From: Salvator merianae
Lineage: Eukaryota; Chordata; Lepidosauria; Squamata; Teiidae
NCBI GenBank assembly: GCA_003586115.2
Contig: QVOM02000112.1
Span: forward strand, 47,918,743-47,982,742
Direction: 5' to 3'
Length of the DNA: 64,000 nt
Shown: in pieces, positions 42,500-54,406 of the stretch
Layout: each line of letters starts with the position of its first letter
Numbering within the stretch: the first letter of the stretch is position 1
Translations under genes and position numbers: made by a program
Notes under the pieces: generated by a model
Told to the model about the DNA's origin: nothing
Database searches by the model: none
The model's input: the letters and a program-made list of their open reading frames with translations, nothing else

Positions 42500-43450
42500 T
42501 TCTTTTGCTATCCAGCCAGCAGCACAAGACCTGACACCCTTTGACTGAATTGTGAGAGCTGTTTAATATCTTTATGGCGGAGCTACCTTGATCCACGTCT
42601 TGGGGTTAACAGTTCTGTCTGGTTCTCTGACTCACCTGGCCACCTTGATTTGCATACTTGTAAACAAGTTGTACATGATATCTGCCCAGATCATATCCCC
42701 GTCTCTAATAGCCAAAGCCCTGTATTTTTGAATTTCATCTTCAACCAAGCAGTTTTGCATTTTTGGGTCCTACCCCTAGCCAATTCCCTGTTTGCCCCTT
42801 TTATGCATAACCCCTCCAAAGTATAAAACTCTCAAGATTTGCCCCATTCATTAGGTGGTTTCCCCTTATCACTACGCTGAGCTGAACATCATTGAGGTGA
42901 TTTCGCCCTCAATTAGAGCTGCACATCGCCCTGCTGAAATCTACTTGATTTGCAGAAACACCACTTCCTTTGCTAAAGAAGAGAGCACCACAGCATCATC
43001 CATCCCATGCCACTTTCCTGACTGAGACTGCCGACTGCCGACTGTCATCGTCAGATCATTCAGGGAATGAAAATGTTTCCTTGTTCCTGCACAAAGTCCG
43101 GTGTTAACCTGAATTCTGGGGAGATGAGAAAACTTGTACCTGAAACCTCAGGCCTCCTTAGCCCCCATTTTTTCTGTTGCTGAAACTGAAGAGAGAAGCA
43201 CTGCTTTTCAAGAAGACTGCTTTTGCACTGCTTTGCAGCTTTCCTTTTAGCTGAAATTATTGGGAAAGAGGGACTGTCCTCTCTCCCTGCCTTTCTCTCC
43301 CAGGTACCTGAGGTTGGATTTCTGCTGCACTCCTGAGGATCCCTATACATGGTGTACGACATCTGAGTGTTGACCCGTCCATTCTGGGGCATGTACTGTG
43401 AATAAATCCAAAAATCTGTAGTCGTGCCCTTCTCAGCTGTGCCTGGAAAG
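42500..43450 (+). other. Promoter/poly(A)-like block, possible LTR (tentative)
   Basis: Has TATAAAACTCTC near 42,822 and TGAATAAATCC near 43,400 with T/C-rich sequence after it, a layout seen in LTRs. No terminal dinucleotides, duplication or second copy could be shown. Confidence 0.15.
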
Positions 43451-44641
43451 TCTCTATTTTCCTTCTGTCCCTTTTCCCTTCCCCTGTCACAGCCTGATGA
43501 AGACTAACTGAACTGAAGCCTTTGGATGGTAAGAAACCCCTTCTGTTGCCCCTTTGTTATTTTTTCTTTTATTTTTAGTTACTAGCTTAGACACATATCA
43601 GGAAAACTTCAGCTTCACCACCAGACGCTCACACACACTGGTTCACACAGAAACATTGCTAGTGTCTCTGTGGTGCTCCATCTACCAGCTCCACTGACTT
43701 CCAGATTGCCTGGGTTCAAGGTACCTGCCTGCTTCAAGCTGTTTCTTCTTTGGAACTTCCAGGAACACTCAGCCATGAGATGCAATTATTGCCTATTGTT
43801 AAGCTTGCTACCTTTGCTAACTAAAGAGCTCTTGATGGGGATCACTGTTTCTGGTTCCTATATGCATTACCATTAATTGAATAACACATTGCCTTGCATT
43901 GCAACCTTTGACCTTACAGAACAAAAGTGCCGTTTATTTTTATTTTGTGATTTAATAAAGATTGCTGAAACTGCATGGTATCTGCCTTCAGAACTCCTTC
44001 TTTTGATCACCTTCTTAAGACTCTCCAGATCAGCCAAGTGCAATCTGCCTTGAGCAGTTCGCAAAGCCAACCTGTTCACCTTGGGTCCCCTAGCATAATT
44101 GGAACCAGTTTATTCCTTTTGCATCATTTAGGTTCCCTTTTTCTTCCCTTATGGGACTCTCAGGTGATTATCCATCCAGATAATAAGCAACCTTCTTAGC
44201 TCTTAGACTGAGATGGTGCAGCTGCATGTGCCTTCTGACATTACAGAAATACATGCATATAATTGACCACATCCAAACAGATGCATATAATATGATATGA
44301 AACATGATACCTTGAAGAATGCGGTTGTCATTGTGAAGTAGATTAATTATCCTGTGCAATGAATGTTTGCTTACAAAAAGGTGTGTAGTTGGGAGTTTAA
44401 GAAATGTAAAAAATAAAAATGCTAGTATGCTTTCCCTTCACAGCCTTTTTTGATCCTCTCCTGACTGTCTGAATTCTCCAGCTCTGATATGCTTCCCTTA
44501 TTGATATTTACTAGCCTTCACCCCTAGTTTCTAAGAATTGCCTTGAGGACTTCTTGTTGTTGTTGATATGATGTTGATCACGATATACAAGTACTCCAAG
44601 ATCTTTTTTTTTTCATTCATAAACCATTCTCATGCGTGATC

Positions 44642-44821
44642 GGCCCTTTCTGCACTTGGACTTATTCCAGATTACATCGCAGAATAGGGACCTGCCATCT
44701 GCATGCTAGTGCAGACTATGGTAGACTCTGGGCAAGACCTTTCATAGTTTGCACTAGCATGTGGATGGCAGGTCCCTATTCCGGGATATAATCCACAATA
44801 AGGCCAAGTGCAGAAAGGGTC
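44642..44821. mobile_element. 180-bp foldback MITE
   Basis: Left arm 44,642-44,721 (starting GGCCCTTTCTGCACTTGG) and right arm 44,743-44,821 (ending CCAAGTGCAGAAAGGGTC) are near-perfect reverse complements over about 78 bp, with a 21-bp centre. The ends resemble the GGGCCTTTTCRCAC elements elsewhere in this window. No convincing target duplication. Confidence 0.75.
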
Positions 44822-45504
44822 ATCTAGTCACAGCACACCTTCATTTCTCCTCAGCTTTATAGTCTAAAGGTAAGCAAAGGTGGCGAGTTTTAAAATTTGG
44901 TGCCGTTTTAAAAATCAGAAGATAAACGGATTTTCTTCTTGTAGTTCACCGCTTCATATCATGGCAGACATTTCTATTTTGCGAAGGTTACTCGATGGAA
45001 GAAGGTAAGGATATTTAGGTCGCGTTCACACGCAATTAAAAACAAGCCCTTCTGAGGTGGCGTAGAGGTGGCCTAGAGATAGTTTGTAGATAGGATCATT
45101 CACATGCCAGTCTGCCCCTCCCCCTCTCATGAGCATTCTAGATTGGAAAGGTGGATTAGAGCTGGGATGAGAACATGAGGGCCACATGCTACTGTCCCTG
45201 AGCTGCTTCTGAGACTCTTGTTTTGCTATGTGTGTTTCTGTTTTTATTTATTGCTGAAAACCATCACCCTGCTTTCAAACATTATTACATTGAGTTCCCT
45301 GCTGTCATTATGTAACTGTTGCTGGAGCTGAGGGCTTTCTATCATAACCAGCACCATCATCTCTGTCACAGGTACCATTTTTTAAATTTATTTTTAGGTA
45401 CCATTATTTCGAATAGTGCTGCCAGTAGTTAAGGAATCAGCTGCTGGTTGTTATTTTTAGGAGGCGGGGAAAGAGGAATAAAAGCTGATGGATTTGCTAA
45501 CAAT

Positions 45505-45681
45505 CCTGGAGCTTTATGGAACAGAAAAAAAAATCTTCTATCTCTGTTAATCCTCCCCAATACAGAGGATTTCCTTGCCATTAAATGATAGCTTTTGAGT
45601 GCTAGCTCATCAGAGATGTTGCAACACAGCTAACGGCAGGCTTCAGAGGAGAAGAAGACAGCACCATTATTGTTTTGTCAG
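45505..45681 (+). other. Candidate NYX non-coding exon 1
   Basis: A strong donor (TCAG|GTAAGC at 45,682) ends a stretch that starts about 30 bp downstream of a TATA-like GAATAAAAG (near 45,476). A TAATCC (CRX/OTX-type) site is present at 45,548-45,553. The inferred 5' end is approximate and transcription is not shown. Confidence 0.2.
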
Positions 45682-46102
45682 GTAAGCAAAGCTGGTCAAA
45701 AATTCTCTTTCTCCTTCATTTATGCTTGGTGGCTGGGTCAGGGATCAGGAGGAAAATATCTTTGTGGTCACCTGTTCCTACCCATGTTTGTTATTTGCCC
45801 CTAACTACAACATTAAATACCACCTAATGACCTGTTCTAAGAGTGTGTGTGGCAAGTGTGTCCTGATAATTAAGATTGCATTCTTATCTCCTGTTACTTG
45901 GGGGAATGTTCCATCAGAGGTAGTGGAGAAGCTCTTTATCACTGAAGAAAATATGCAGTGAGAAAGCACTCGTGGTTTCAGGCTGTAGCAGGACAGAATA
46001 CATTAAAACTGGCTAAGCTACACTGTTCAAGTAAAAAAATGAATAATGAATGTGACACTTACTGTTACATGGTACATTTCTTTTTCTTCTGTCTGTTTTT
46101 AG

Positions 46103-46153
46103 CTTCCAGAAGACAATTTCCTTGCTCTGAGATGATCTATGTGAATAATCAGG
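46103..46153 (+). CDS. NYX: Candidate NYX first coding exon (7 codons)
   Basis: A strong acceptor (TTCTTCTGTCTGTTTTTAG) precedes a 51-nt exon with ATG at 46,132-46,134. It encodes MIYVNNQ plus one base G, then GTAATG. The phase-1 end with G joins TC of the main exon to give Val, continuing VILCIPP. This would give about 474 aa, against 481 in human. Weak points: the donor lacks G at +5, and the human exon encodes 12 residues with a longer leucine run, so the signal peptide would be short. No better ATG-plus-donor candidate in phase was seen between 36 and 50.8 kb. Confidence 0.3.
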
Positions 46154-48054
46154 GTAATGTTTGCCATCATTTTAAATGGTATGTACATAGACTTTTCAGC
46201 CTGTGAAATTCCATTGTGTCTAAAACAATGTGTAATTTCATTTTCAAAGAGTGTTATTCCATCTCTGTTCCATAATTTGCCTGTTTTAAAAGTTCAGATT
46301 TCCAAACAATACTCCAAGGTGAATGTGTTGAATTAGATCACTTCTTCATTATATCAAATACATCTATAGTTTTATATGTTGCACCTCCCCCATTCCCTCC
46401 AGCCCCATGCCAGGGCATCAAAATGTTCTTTTTAAATGCCTCAGATTCTCATGCTTCTTGACAAGAAATAAGGACCCCAATGTCTGAAGAAACTGTCTCT
46501 GTTTGAAGGCTATATAATTAATGATTTGAAAGGTATCTATTCTGCCTTTATACTATACATCTGCTGTGCTGAGCTCGGTCCTACTATGGATTTGTATTTC
46601 AGCATTGTTTTGGCAGATTTATTTCCAAGGAATTTTCCTTGTGGTCCTCAAAAGACCACTAAGCTCCCTCTCTATTCTGAAAATAACATCTGTCCCGTGC
46701 TAGATTATATGTTTGAGCTTTTCAGTATTCCAAGGTCTAGTCATTGACTGCTGTCACTCTTTCACCCTCTCGATATTCACAAACATTGGACTAAATTTAT
46801 CTTATCAATATATATTTGTACAGGCTGGTGAAAGCCTTTTGGAACTCTTCATGTTCCTTTTTAGTTTTTAACACCCAAAACGATTCAGCATCATTAGCAA
46901 ACCTGTTATATCATTGCCCACCTCAAATCACAGATCAGTTGCGACATGTCGAAAAACAGAGGTCCTGAAATATATCCTGGGAGACCTTAGTGCTTTCACG
47001 GGTTTGTTGTGAGAAATCCCCATTTACTCTTACTTTTTGTCTGCTTAGTTTACTTAAGAGTCCCTCAGGTGGGGGTCTTTAACGGCAGTGTTTTGAAAAG
47101 CCAGAAAGGCAATATCTACCAGGTAATTCTTACCCTGACACTTTCAAAGAATTCTAAAGGGTTAGTTAGTTAAGAGGTAACCTAGCAATGGTTTGCTTAC
47201 TGACAATACTATGCTGACAAGACATTCTCAAGACTCCCTACGTACTACAATTCTTACGTTAAAATGTTTTTAGCATTGCTTGCATTTCAGTTTCTTATTT
47301 TGAGTTCTACAACCTTATGGTATCTGGATCCAGTATGTTTTTCATTTTTAATCAAGCCCAAGAGGACTTACCAGTATTTCAACTCTGAGAAATGAAGATC
47401 AGGTACAAGGAAATGGCCAATACTGTGAAGGCGAATACCGAGATATCAGTTTCCTACCTCTAACGTCGTTTTCTATTGATGTTTTTATTTTTAATAATTT
47501 ATTTCTTTTATTTTGTAATCCCTTGCTGTTTGCTTGCGTTTCTACTGTAAAAAACTTTGCTCCCTCCCATTCTGGGCAAGTTATTCATTTCCTCAAAGAA
47601 GTTCTTATATCTCAGACTCTGCTGATTAAGTATATTAGCATATTAACCGCTGATTAACTATATTAGCATCTTCTTCTTGTATCATTTCTGATTGAACATA
47701 GAGTCTAATTAAGCATCCATTAAATAATCCCAAATGTTCTGGAGAGTTGGAATACCTTGACTTGTTCTTTTAGCTGCTTTTACAGCAGTCCTATTTTTGA
47801 GAGTTAAAATACTGAAAATCATTTTATCACCTGTGAAGGAAGAGAAGTTAATCTTCCAGTCTGCATTTTTAAGAGCCAGTCATCTGCTCAACTTTTGCTT
47901 GACCTGAGGATTGCATATGTGAAATGGTTCTGGCTAACATCTGCACCAGAGAAAGCTTCTGACTAAGAGCTACGCTGTTGGGTCTGCGTTTTTCCTTTGA
48001 CGAGACTGAGTCCAAATGTGACAAGTTCACATGCACAGTTAATGAAGATTTTGG

Positions 48055-48330
48055 ACACTTGTGCTCTTTCCTATCCTCAGTCCATTCTGAGAAGCCCTTA
48101 CCCTATCGCCCTTCATTTCCAGCCCTTCCTTGTGTAACTTGATGATTGATGGTTTTCCCTTTTGCTCAATTTTATTTCATTTTTTTTAAAAAAAATCCTT
48201 CTTGACTGTGCTCTTGCACATCTTCTGGCCATCACTCCTCACCAAATGCAGCATTCCTAATTTGCTGACTCCTTCCTTTTTCCTAGCTTTCAGACACGTT
48301 TATGCAGGCAGGCAGGTAGGCAGACACACA
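48055..48330. repeat. Dispersed repeat, copy B of a pair (see 42,052)
   Basis: Direct-orientation homologue of 42,052-42,310, with extra insertions. Like copy A it is followed by CA-rich simple sequence. No retroviral gene was found between the copies, so an LTR pair is not supported. Confidence 0.6.
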
Positions 48331-49259
48331 CAGATCAGAAGTCACTCTGGCTTTAATAAAGGGGGGACAAATCTCTCCACCAATCACAGAAGTTCTTCCA
48401 AAGCCTAACAGTGAGTCAAGTCCTTACACCAGTACAAGGAGAAAAGGGTGAAAATGCAAGAAATCTTTCTAAAAACTCAATCCAGACCTTGGGTTGCTAA
48501 GTGTACCTTGGAGCAGTAACAGATGTGTGTGTGCACACACACATGCACATATAAGAGAGAAACAGAGACAGGAGTTCCTCCTCCGTCCACATCAGCTCTA
48601 GCCACTTTTGTTCATGTCATTCCTGGGACTTTCTGCATACAAAGAATGAGAGGAACAGTTGAGTAATACACGCTGCCCATCGCAAGCTCTTTTGTATATA
48701 ACTAATCAACAAAGAAAATAAAAGGCAGTGTTCATATCAAGGGGCAACAAGAAGAGCTATGTTTTTGTGGGGGGCTAAAGCCCTCCTCTGTTGCAGTCAG
48801 CATATACACAGAGCTTTGAATTTTCTCTCTCTGTTTCCCTTTCATCCACACATACAGAGAAAGACAGAGCTTCTAGGTCCCATGCACATTCAGTTTTTCC
48901 CAGCATACTCTTCTGCCAGTTCCAGTCCAGCTGAGCTGTGATTGGCCACATAAAAAGAAACAAGAGACAGCCTCCTTTCCCTCTCTGGAAGTGTCTCCTC
49001 CTGCCACAAATTAACTGGGTCAGCATTCACACTAAAATAACAAGCTGGATTAACTAGAAAAAAGTAAATAAAATACACTGTAGAAAAAAATAGGAATACA
49101 CCTGTTATGTGCATCAATCATCAATGTGTCATGTGATCTCTGCAGACCATAGCTAATTTGAGTGCATGGCAACTTATGGGTGAAGTTGCCCCCTAAGAGT
49201 GGCCATTAAAATATCTTGAGAAACAATAACAGTAATGCCAAGGAAAGAGGAGTTGGTGA

Positions 49260-50345
49260 AAAGCTGTTCAGAGCCTTAAAACACCGAGCATAAAACCTTG
49301 AATGTGGCCCTGTAGCTAACTGGCACCTAGTGCAGTTCTTATGGACAGGTGTGATGTGTTATGAGAAGTGCTCTGGCACTCTTCATGTGCCCAGAGGCAA
49401 AGATACTTACAATTAGAGGTTTTGTTTGACAGTTATGTCACTAACAGCTGATCTCTAGGGAAGGGAAAATGAGCAAGTCTCATCTCAATACAATTCTTCT
49501 TATTAGAATAAAGTAAAAATCCAAACATTAACTTTTTATTTACAGACACAAAGGGCCTTTTCGCAGTTTCCACCTTAGAATGAGATAATTATAATTATCC
49601 CATTCTAAGGTGGAATTGACCATGCAGTGCAGACGCCAACTGTGCTGTGTGGATGGCAACCTTACCTAAACAGGCTACCAGTGTTTACATAGTTTACATT
49701 TTAATATTATTCCCCTTCACTTCATGATGCTTAATAATGCAAGAGGAATTTTCATGCTTTGAGGCTGATAGTATTCTGCTGATCTTGTGGTGCAATCAGC
49801 AAGACATTTTCTAGGAGAGGCTGGAGGCAAACATCTGTTTGAATAGATTGCAGAGAAGGAGGGGAGTTGATGGCCAAATGTAAACTATTGTCTGAGCTAT
49901 GAGGTGTTTAGGCTAAACAGCAAGATGTGATACCTAGGATTTAGCTCTATGATTCCCATAGATGCCTCATCCTTCCAACACCATTCCCACATTCTAGTCA
50001 GACAAATGTTCTGCCTATACTCTGTATGATTGTCCTGTTGGTGTAACAGATGTGTACATAAACAGGCATCCCAGATAACAATTCCGGCTGCCATATTTTG
50101 CACTAGCTGCAGTTTCCAGAGCAGTTATAAGGGTAGCCCCACACAGAGTGTGCTAACATGAGGTTACCAGGGCATAAACAACACTGTCCATATTATCCCT
50201 ACCCAGCTAAGGGTGTCATGGATATACTAACCAAAGCTGGCAGTAGGCACTGCTGGCCAAGGAGGTACTTGAGCCACCATGGACAGAGATGACACCAAGA
50301 GCACCACCAGACTTTGGATATGTTCTTCCCGAGGAAGTTCAAGAC
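49260..50345 (-). mobile_element. Degenerate, interrupted L2-type LINE
   Basis: 49,290-49,360 (CCTTGAATGTGGCCCTGTAG, AACTGGCACCTAGTGCAG) and 50,085-50,160 (TTGCACTAGCTGCAGTTTCC) align in order with 63,815-63,990 of the intact copy. They are separated by the MITE near 49,550 and other sequence. Heavily mutated. Confidence 0.55.
49549..49640. mobile_element. MITE with palindromic ATAATTAT core (copy 1)
   Basis: AAAGGGCCTTTTCGCAG end, then arms at 49,567-49,615 (TTCCACCTTAGAATGAGATA and its complement). The right terminus is not clear. Confidence 0.6.
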
Positions 50346-50387
50346 CATCAAGGACAGGCAAAGTCCCCAGTATCTGATTCTTGGTAC

Positions 50388-50440
50388 TTATTTTATTTAT
50401 AGCCCTATACCTGAAGGTCCTAGGGTGGGTCCTATGCATA
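50388..50440 (-). mobile_element. L2-type 3' tail fragment
   Basis: TTTTATTTATAGCCCTATAC followed by CTGAAGGTCCTAGGGTGGG matches the 3' end layout at 63,397-63,455. Confidence 0.55.
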
Positions 50441-50809
50441 GACCATAAGTCCCTGAATAGCGTTCTGTTCATGACAGCTGAATAGCAACATTCAGGCCCC
50501 CCTCTTTATAGTCTGAAACAAAGGCCAGGCCCTGTGCGTGGAACTGCATTGACATAGCTAATAAAGCCCCCCTCTCTCTCTTATGCATACATGCTTAACT
50601 CATTTGGCTTGTATTTCATTTTTGTACTGAGTTGAGATGAATACTATGTCAAATGTTTTACTTTTAATAGTTTATTGAAGTATACTGCTTCCCTCGATAA
50701 GCTAGGAAATAATATGAAACATGTATGACTCTGAGATGCTCCTATTGCTAGTTTTCACTGATCTTTGTTTCCTCTTTCTTTCTGCCTCCTCTTCTGGGTA
50801 CCTCTTCAG

Positions 50810-52212
50810 TCATTCTTTGCATTCCCCCTGCCCATTCCGTGTGGGCCTGCGTCCGCTCCTGTCCCAGCAGCTGTGTATGCACTCAAGAAAGAAGCTGCTC
50901 CATCCTCTGTGACCGGGTTGGCCTCACGCAGATTCCCCGTGAATTTCCTTGCGAAGCCTATTCCATTAACCTGGACAAAAACAGTATCAAATTCCTTGCA
51001 GAGAGGGCGTTTGGTACCCTCCCGTCACTCAGATCTCTCTCGTTAAGCCACAACAACATATCTTTTATCACTCCTGGTGCTTTCAAAGGACTAGCTAGTT
51101 TGGTGGAGCTAAAAATGGCTCATAATGAATACATTCGATATTTGCATACAAGGACTTTTATTTCGCTCAAGAGATTAATCAGGCTGGACTTGGCCGACTG
51201 CAATCTTTTCAACATTCCAGACAGGATTTTTATAGAGCTTCCAGCCCTCCAAGAACTCTTTTGCTTTCAGAACAATTTCCGAAGGATTCCGGGAGCTATA
51301 AGAGGGATGGAGAATTTGACCCATGTTTATCTGGAAAAAAATAGGATAGAAGCAGTGGCTTATAATTCACTCCTGGGCCTGATCCGCCTGAAATATCTCA
51401 ACCTGCAAGACAATAAAATTAACGTAATTCATGACAGAGCTTTTCAGGATTGTCAGAAACTGGAGTATCTTTATTTAAATGACAATCTAATCAGTGACCT
51501 CCCTGATAATTCATTTGATGGTCTCCGGCGCCTCAAAATGCTTAATCTTGGTGGCAACTTTCTCAGGAATGTCTCTAATACTTGGTTCCGGGACCAGTTT
51601 GAATTGGAAGTGTTGTATCTGGACAGAAATCGAATTGGCTATATTGAGGAAGGGGCTTTTGAAAACCTCACAAGCTTGGTGTCTTTGCACTTGAACAGTA
51701 ACAACTTAACCACGTTGCCTTTCTCCGTTTTCCAACCTGTCTACTTCCTAGGAAGACTTTACCTTTTCCGGAACCCCTGGGAATGTGACTGCAGGATTGA
51801 ATGGCTGAAGGAGTGGATGGAAAATTACAGACTTGTTAGAGATATTCCTTGTGCATCTCCCTCTTCTGTAGCTGGTCTTGACTTAACTGACGTTTTCTTT
51901 CAGAGAACACCTGAAGGTTTCTGTCTTGACCCAGAGGAATTAAATACCACATCTTTCAGTATTTTCCCAACTGGAGAGCCACAGTCTACCACAGAAAACA
52001 AATTCAACAGCCTTATTTCTAAATTTCTTCTCCAAAAAGGCCTTTCAGAAGAAGTCCTAAATACCACAGAAGCTTTTATCAATACAACCTCGTTAGGAGG
52101 ACTCACTAACGAGGCATCTTTAAGACTGGGGGAATTTAATTTTGAATTACTGTGTTCATTTAATCTTTGGGTATTCATCGTAATTCACTGCAGTTCAAAA
52201 AACAGATGGTAA
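50810..52212 (+). CDS. NYX: NYX, nyctalopin: main LRR-encoding exon (5' part spliced from upstream)
   Basis: Encodes 466 residues plus a split first codon. A pyrimidine-rich tract ending CTCTTCAG|TC precedes it, and the phase (two bases into a codon) matches the human second-coding-exon boundary as I recall it. Order: end of signal peptide (VILCIPPAHSVWA), Cys-rich LRR N-cap (CVRSCPSSCVC), about 11 leucine-rich repeats, LRR C-cap (NPWECDCRIEWLKEWM), a Ser/Thr-rich stem, and a hydrophobic C-terminus (LLCSFNLWVFIVIHC), a possible GPI or membrane anchor. Several Asn-X-Ser/Thr sites are visible (NLTH, NVSN, NLTS, NLTT, NTTS, NTTE). Family knowledge: nyctalopin is an SLRP of retinal ON-bipolar dendrites needed for TRPM1/mGluR6 signalling; loss causes stationary night blindness. 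No in-frame ATG exists directly upstream (TAG at 50,749-50,751). Confidence 0.95.
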
Positions 52213-53330
52213 ACAGCTCACAGAAACTTAGAACTGTCAAGAACTGTCTTTCTACAGGATAAAAATTAAGCTATTATCACAAATACTATGCATGGATCAC
52301 TTTACAAAAGGTTTTGTGGTTTAGTTACTATCTAGGTATATGAATATTTCAAACTTAGGTTCACAGAGATGTTTATTTATAAAACCATTTGTGATTTTAC
52401 AGTCTGACACAATAAGTGAGCTTGATTCCTACCATTATTATTCTATAAGAGTAGCTCCAAGGTACATACACTGCAGTAAATTCAATCCAAATTCACACTG
52501 TCATGACAGGAGGTTATTACTAACTCTATTTCTATTCTGGTCCTGCTTTGTAGCAAAGATAGCAAGGGGAGACAGAAAACAAGAAGAACGACGACCTTCT
52601 AGGAAAACTTTAGACAACAGACTCACTAATCAATTTAATGTTGTAACTGCAGATATTACACAGGATTAGCAAAACATCTTGGTTCTTCTTCCATATATAG
52701 GTCCTTCTTGTTGCAGCACACACAAGAGGATGTGAATCTCATCTACTGGAGTACCTAAACAGGCAAAAAGGATACTTACGCTGTGTTTATCTCCTGAACC
52801 TGGCGATGACAAACTTAGCATGATGGAAATGTAATAATTAATTTAGGGAGTGAGTGAATCATATTCCATATCTCGTGTTATGAAATTCAAATTGCAGTAT
52901 TCTTTCCCCCTCAGCTTACCATAATGAGATCTCACTTCCTTCACAACATCCCATACTTGCCATACCTGTGGGACTGGTTGTATTGAGATCGCGTTTGTTG
53001 TTCCTATCCGTTCCTCTTCAGAAGATCTAATGCTGTAATATTCAAAAACAACCAATGTTGCTTTTCTTTCTCTTGCTTTTTAAAAATGTTTGTGGAGCTC
53101 CAACAAAGTTCGGCTGCATTCACACATAGCAAAATAACACAACAACAACAAAAATCTCTGCAGCACCTCAGAAATGGTAGTGTGTGGTTCTTGTGTTCTC
53201 ATTCCATATCTTTTCTAGCCTAGAATGTCCATTTGGGGAAGGGGCACATCGTACCTGTGAACCACCTATATGTTGTCTCTAAACTGCCTCAGAGGTGCTT
53301 TTCTTACTGTGTATGAATGAAGTCTTTCAT
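52213..53330 (+). other. NYX: NYX downstream sequence, probable 3'UTR
   Basis: AT-rich and without a recognised repeat until a CR1 fragment at about 53,330. I found no clear AATAAA in the first kilobase, so the 3' end is unresolved. Confidence 0.4.
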
Positions 53331-53820
53331 TCAGGCACAGAAGAGTGAAAATTATAAACATTGACAAACTGGAGCAAGTTCAGAGGAGGGCTACCAGAAT
53401 GGTGAGTGGTCTGCAAACAATGTCCTACGAGGAATGGTTAAAGGATCTAGGAATGTTTAGCCTACAGAAGAGAAGACTGAGAGGAGACATGATTGCTGTT
53501 TTCAAGTATCTGAAGGGCTGTCACAGTGCAGAGTGTTTGGCCCTATTCTCACTTACACAGGAAGGAAGGACTAGAAACAATGGGATGAAACGTCAAGGGA
53601 GTAGGTACAGGCTAGATATTAGAAAAAACCTTCTGACAGTAAGGGCAATCAGTCAATGGGATAGGTTGCCACAGGGAGTGGTGAGCTCTCCTTCAATTGA
53701 GGTCTTCAAGGAGAGGCTAGATAGACATCTGTCTGGGATGGTTTAGTGAATCCTGCATTGAGCAAGGGGTTGGACTTGATGACCCTGGAGGTCCCTTCCA
53801 ACTCTATGATTCTATGATTG
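53330..53820 (+). mobile_element. CR1 LINE, 5'-truncated, with uninterrupted RT C-terminal frame
   Basis: The frame 53,345-53,746 (133 codons) includes LEQVQRRATRMVSGLQ, LGMFSLQKRRLRGDMIAV and FKERLDRHLSGMV, the end of CR1 ORF2. It is followed by the CR1 3'UTR and an (ATTCTATG)-type tail. The open frame suggests a relatively recent insertion about 1.1 kb beyond the NYX stop. Confidence 0.88.
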
Positions 53821-54346
53821 TGTGTCATTCTGTTAGTAAGCACACAAGTGATATCACCATTGCAAGCTGCTCATACATCATGTACAGTTTGGGGGTCACC
53901 AGACAAGCTCTGCCAAACTACTTTCTTGGCTTCATCTGCCCTATATCCATCTTTATCTTTACAGTTCTGCTGAAAGAAATATTTCCAGCAGCCACAAGAA
54001 TTATGTGAAACTTTTATATGCAGAGAGTGCTGGGAATTAGGTGCTGGGACAAGCGTGGAAAGGAAACTCCCCTATTGCATGTTCTTCCCAGAGATATTTG
54101 GTTGACTTCTGGGAGGCAGGGCTGACCACAGAGTGAATTAAATAGATTTTTCTGAGTCTACAAATTGAGAATGAGGCACCAAATAGAGTTTGGGTCTTCC
54201 CTAACTGATGTGTAAGGCACACGTGGTCTAAAATCCAACACCTATTCACACTTACCTTCTAGTGAGTATGGAGACACTCAACTAGTGAAGCACGTCCACA
54301 TTTTCCAGCTCTCAAAGTGCGGATGGCCGCCATACCACAGCGACTG

Positions 54347-54406
54347 TTCCACCTTAGAATGGGATAATTATCCTATTCTGAGGTGGAAAGTGTGAAAAGG
54401 TCCCCA
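54347..54406. mobile_element. MITE with palindromic GATAATTATC core (copy 2)
   Basis: Core 54,347-54,388 is a near-perfect palindrome (TTCCACCTTAGAATGGGATA and complement). It is followed by the terminal AGTGTGAAAAGGTCCCC. Confidence 0.6.

Larger units (their letters stand above)
46154..50809 (+). other. Region upstream of NYX main exon (proposed intron)
   Basis: Contains a dispersed repeat also found near 42 kb (48,055-48,330), a MITE (about 49,549-49,640), L2-type fragments (49,260-49,370; 50,060-50,340) and an L2 3' tail near 50,390. It ends in a good branch-point/pyrimidine tract before 50,810. No other exon was recognised. Confidence 0.5.

Noticed and set aside
46526..46600. TTG-initiated frame starting KGIYSAFILYICC, considered as the NYX signal exon
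   Set aside because: No ATG and no donor in phase 1.
42052..48330. The repeat pair as LTRs of an endogenous retrovirus
   Set aside because: No gag, pol or env-like frames, primer-binding site or polypurine tract in between.
52340..52669. 109-codon open frame after NYX
   Set aside because: No recognisable domain; position and composition fit NYX 3'UTR.
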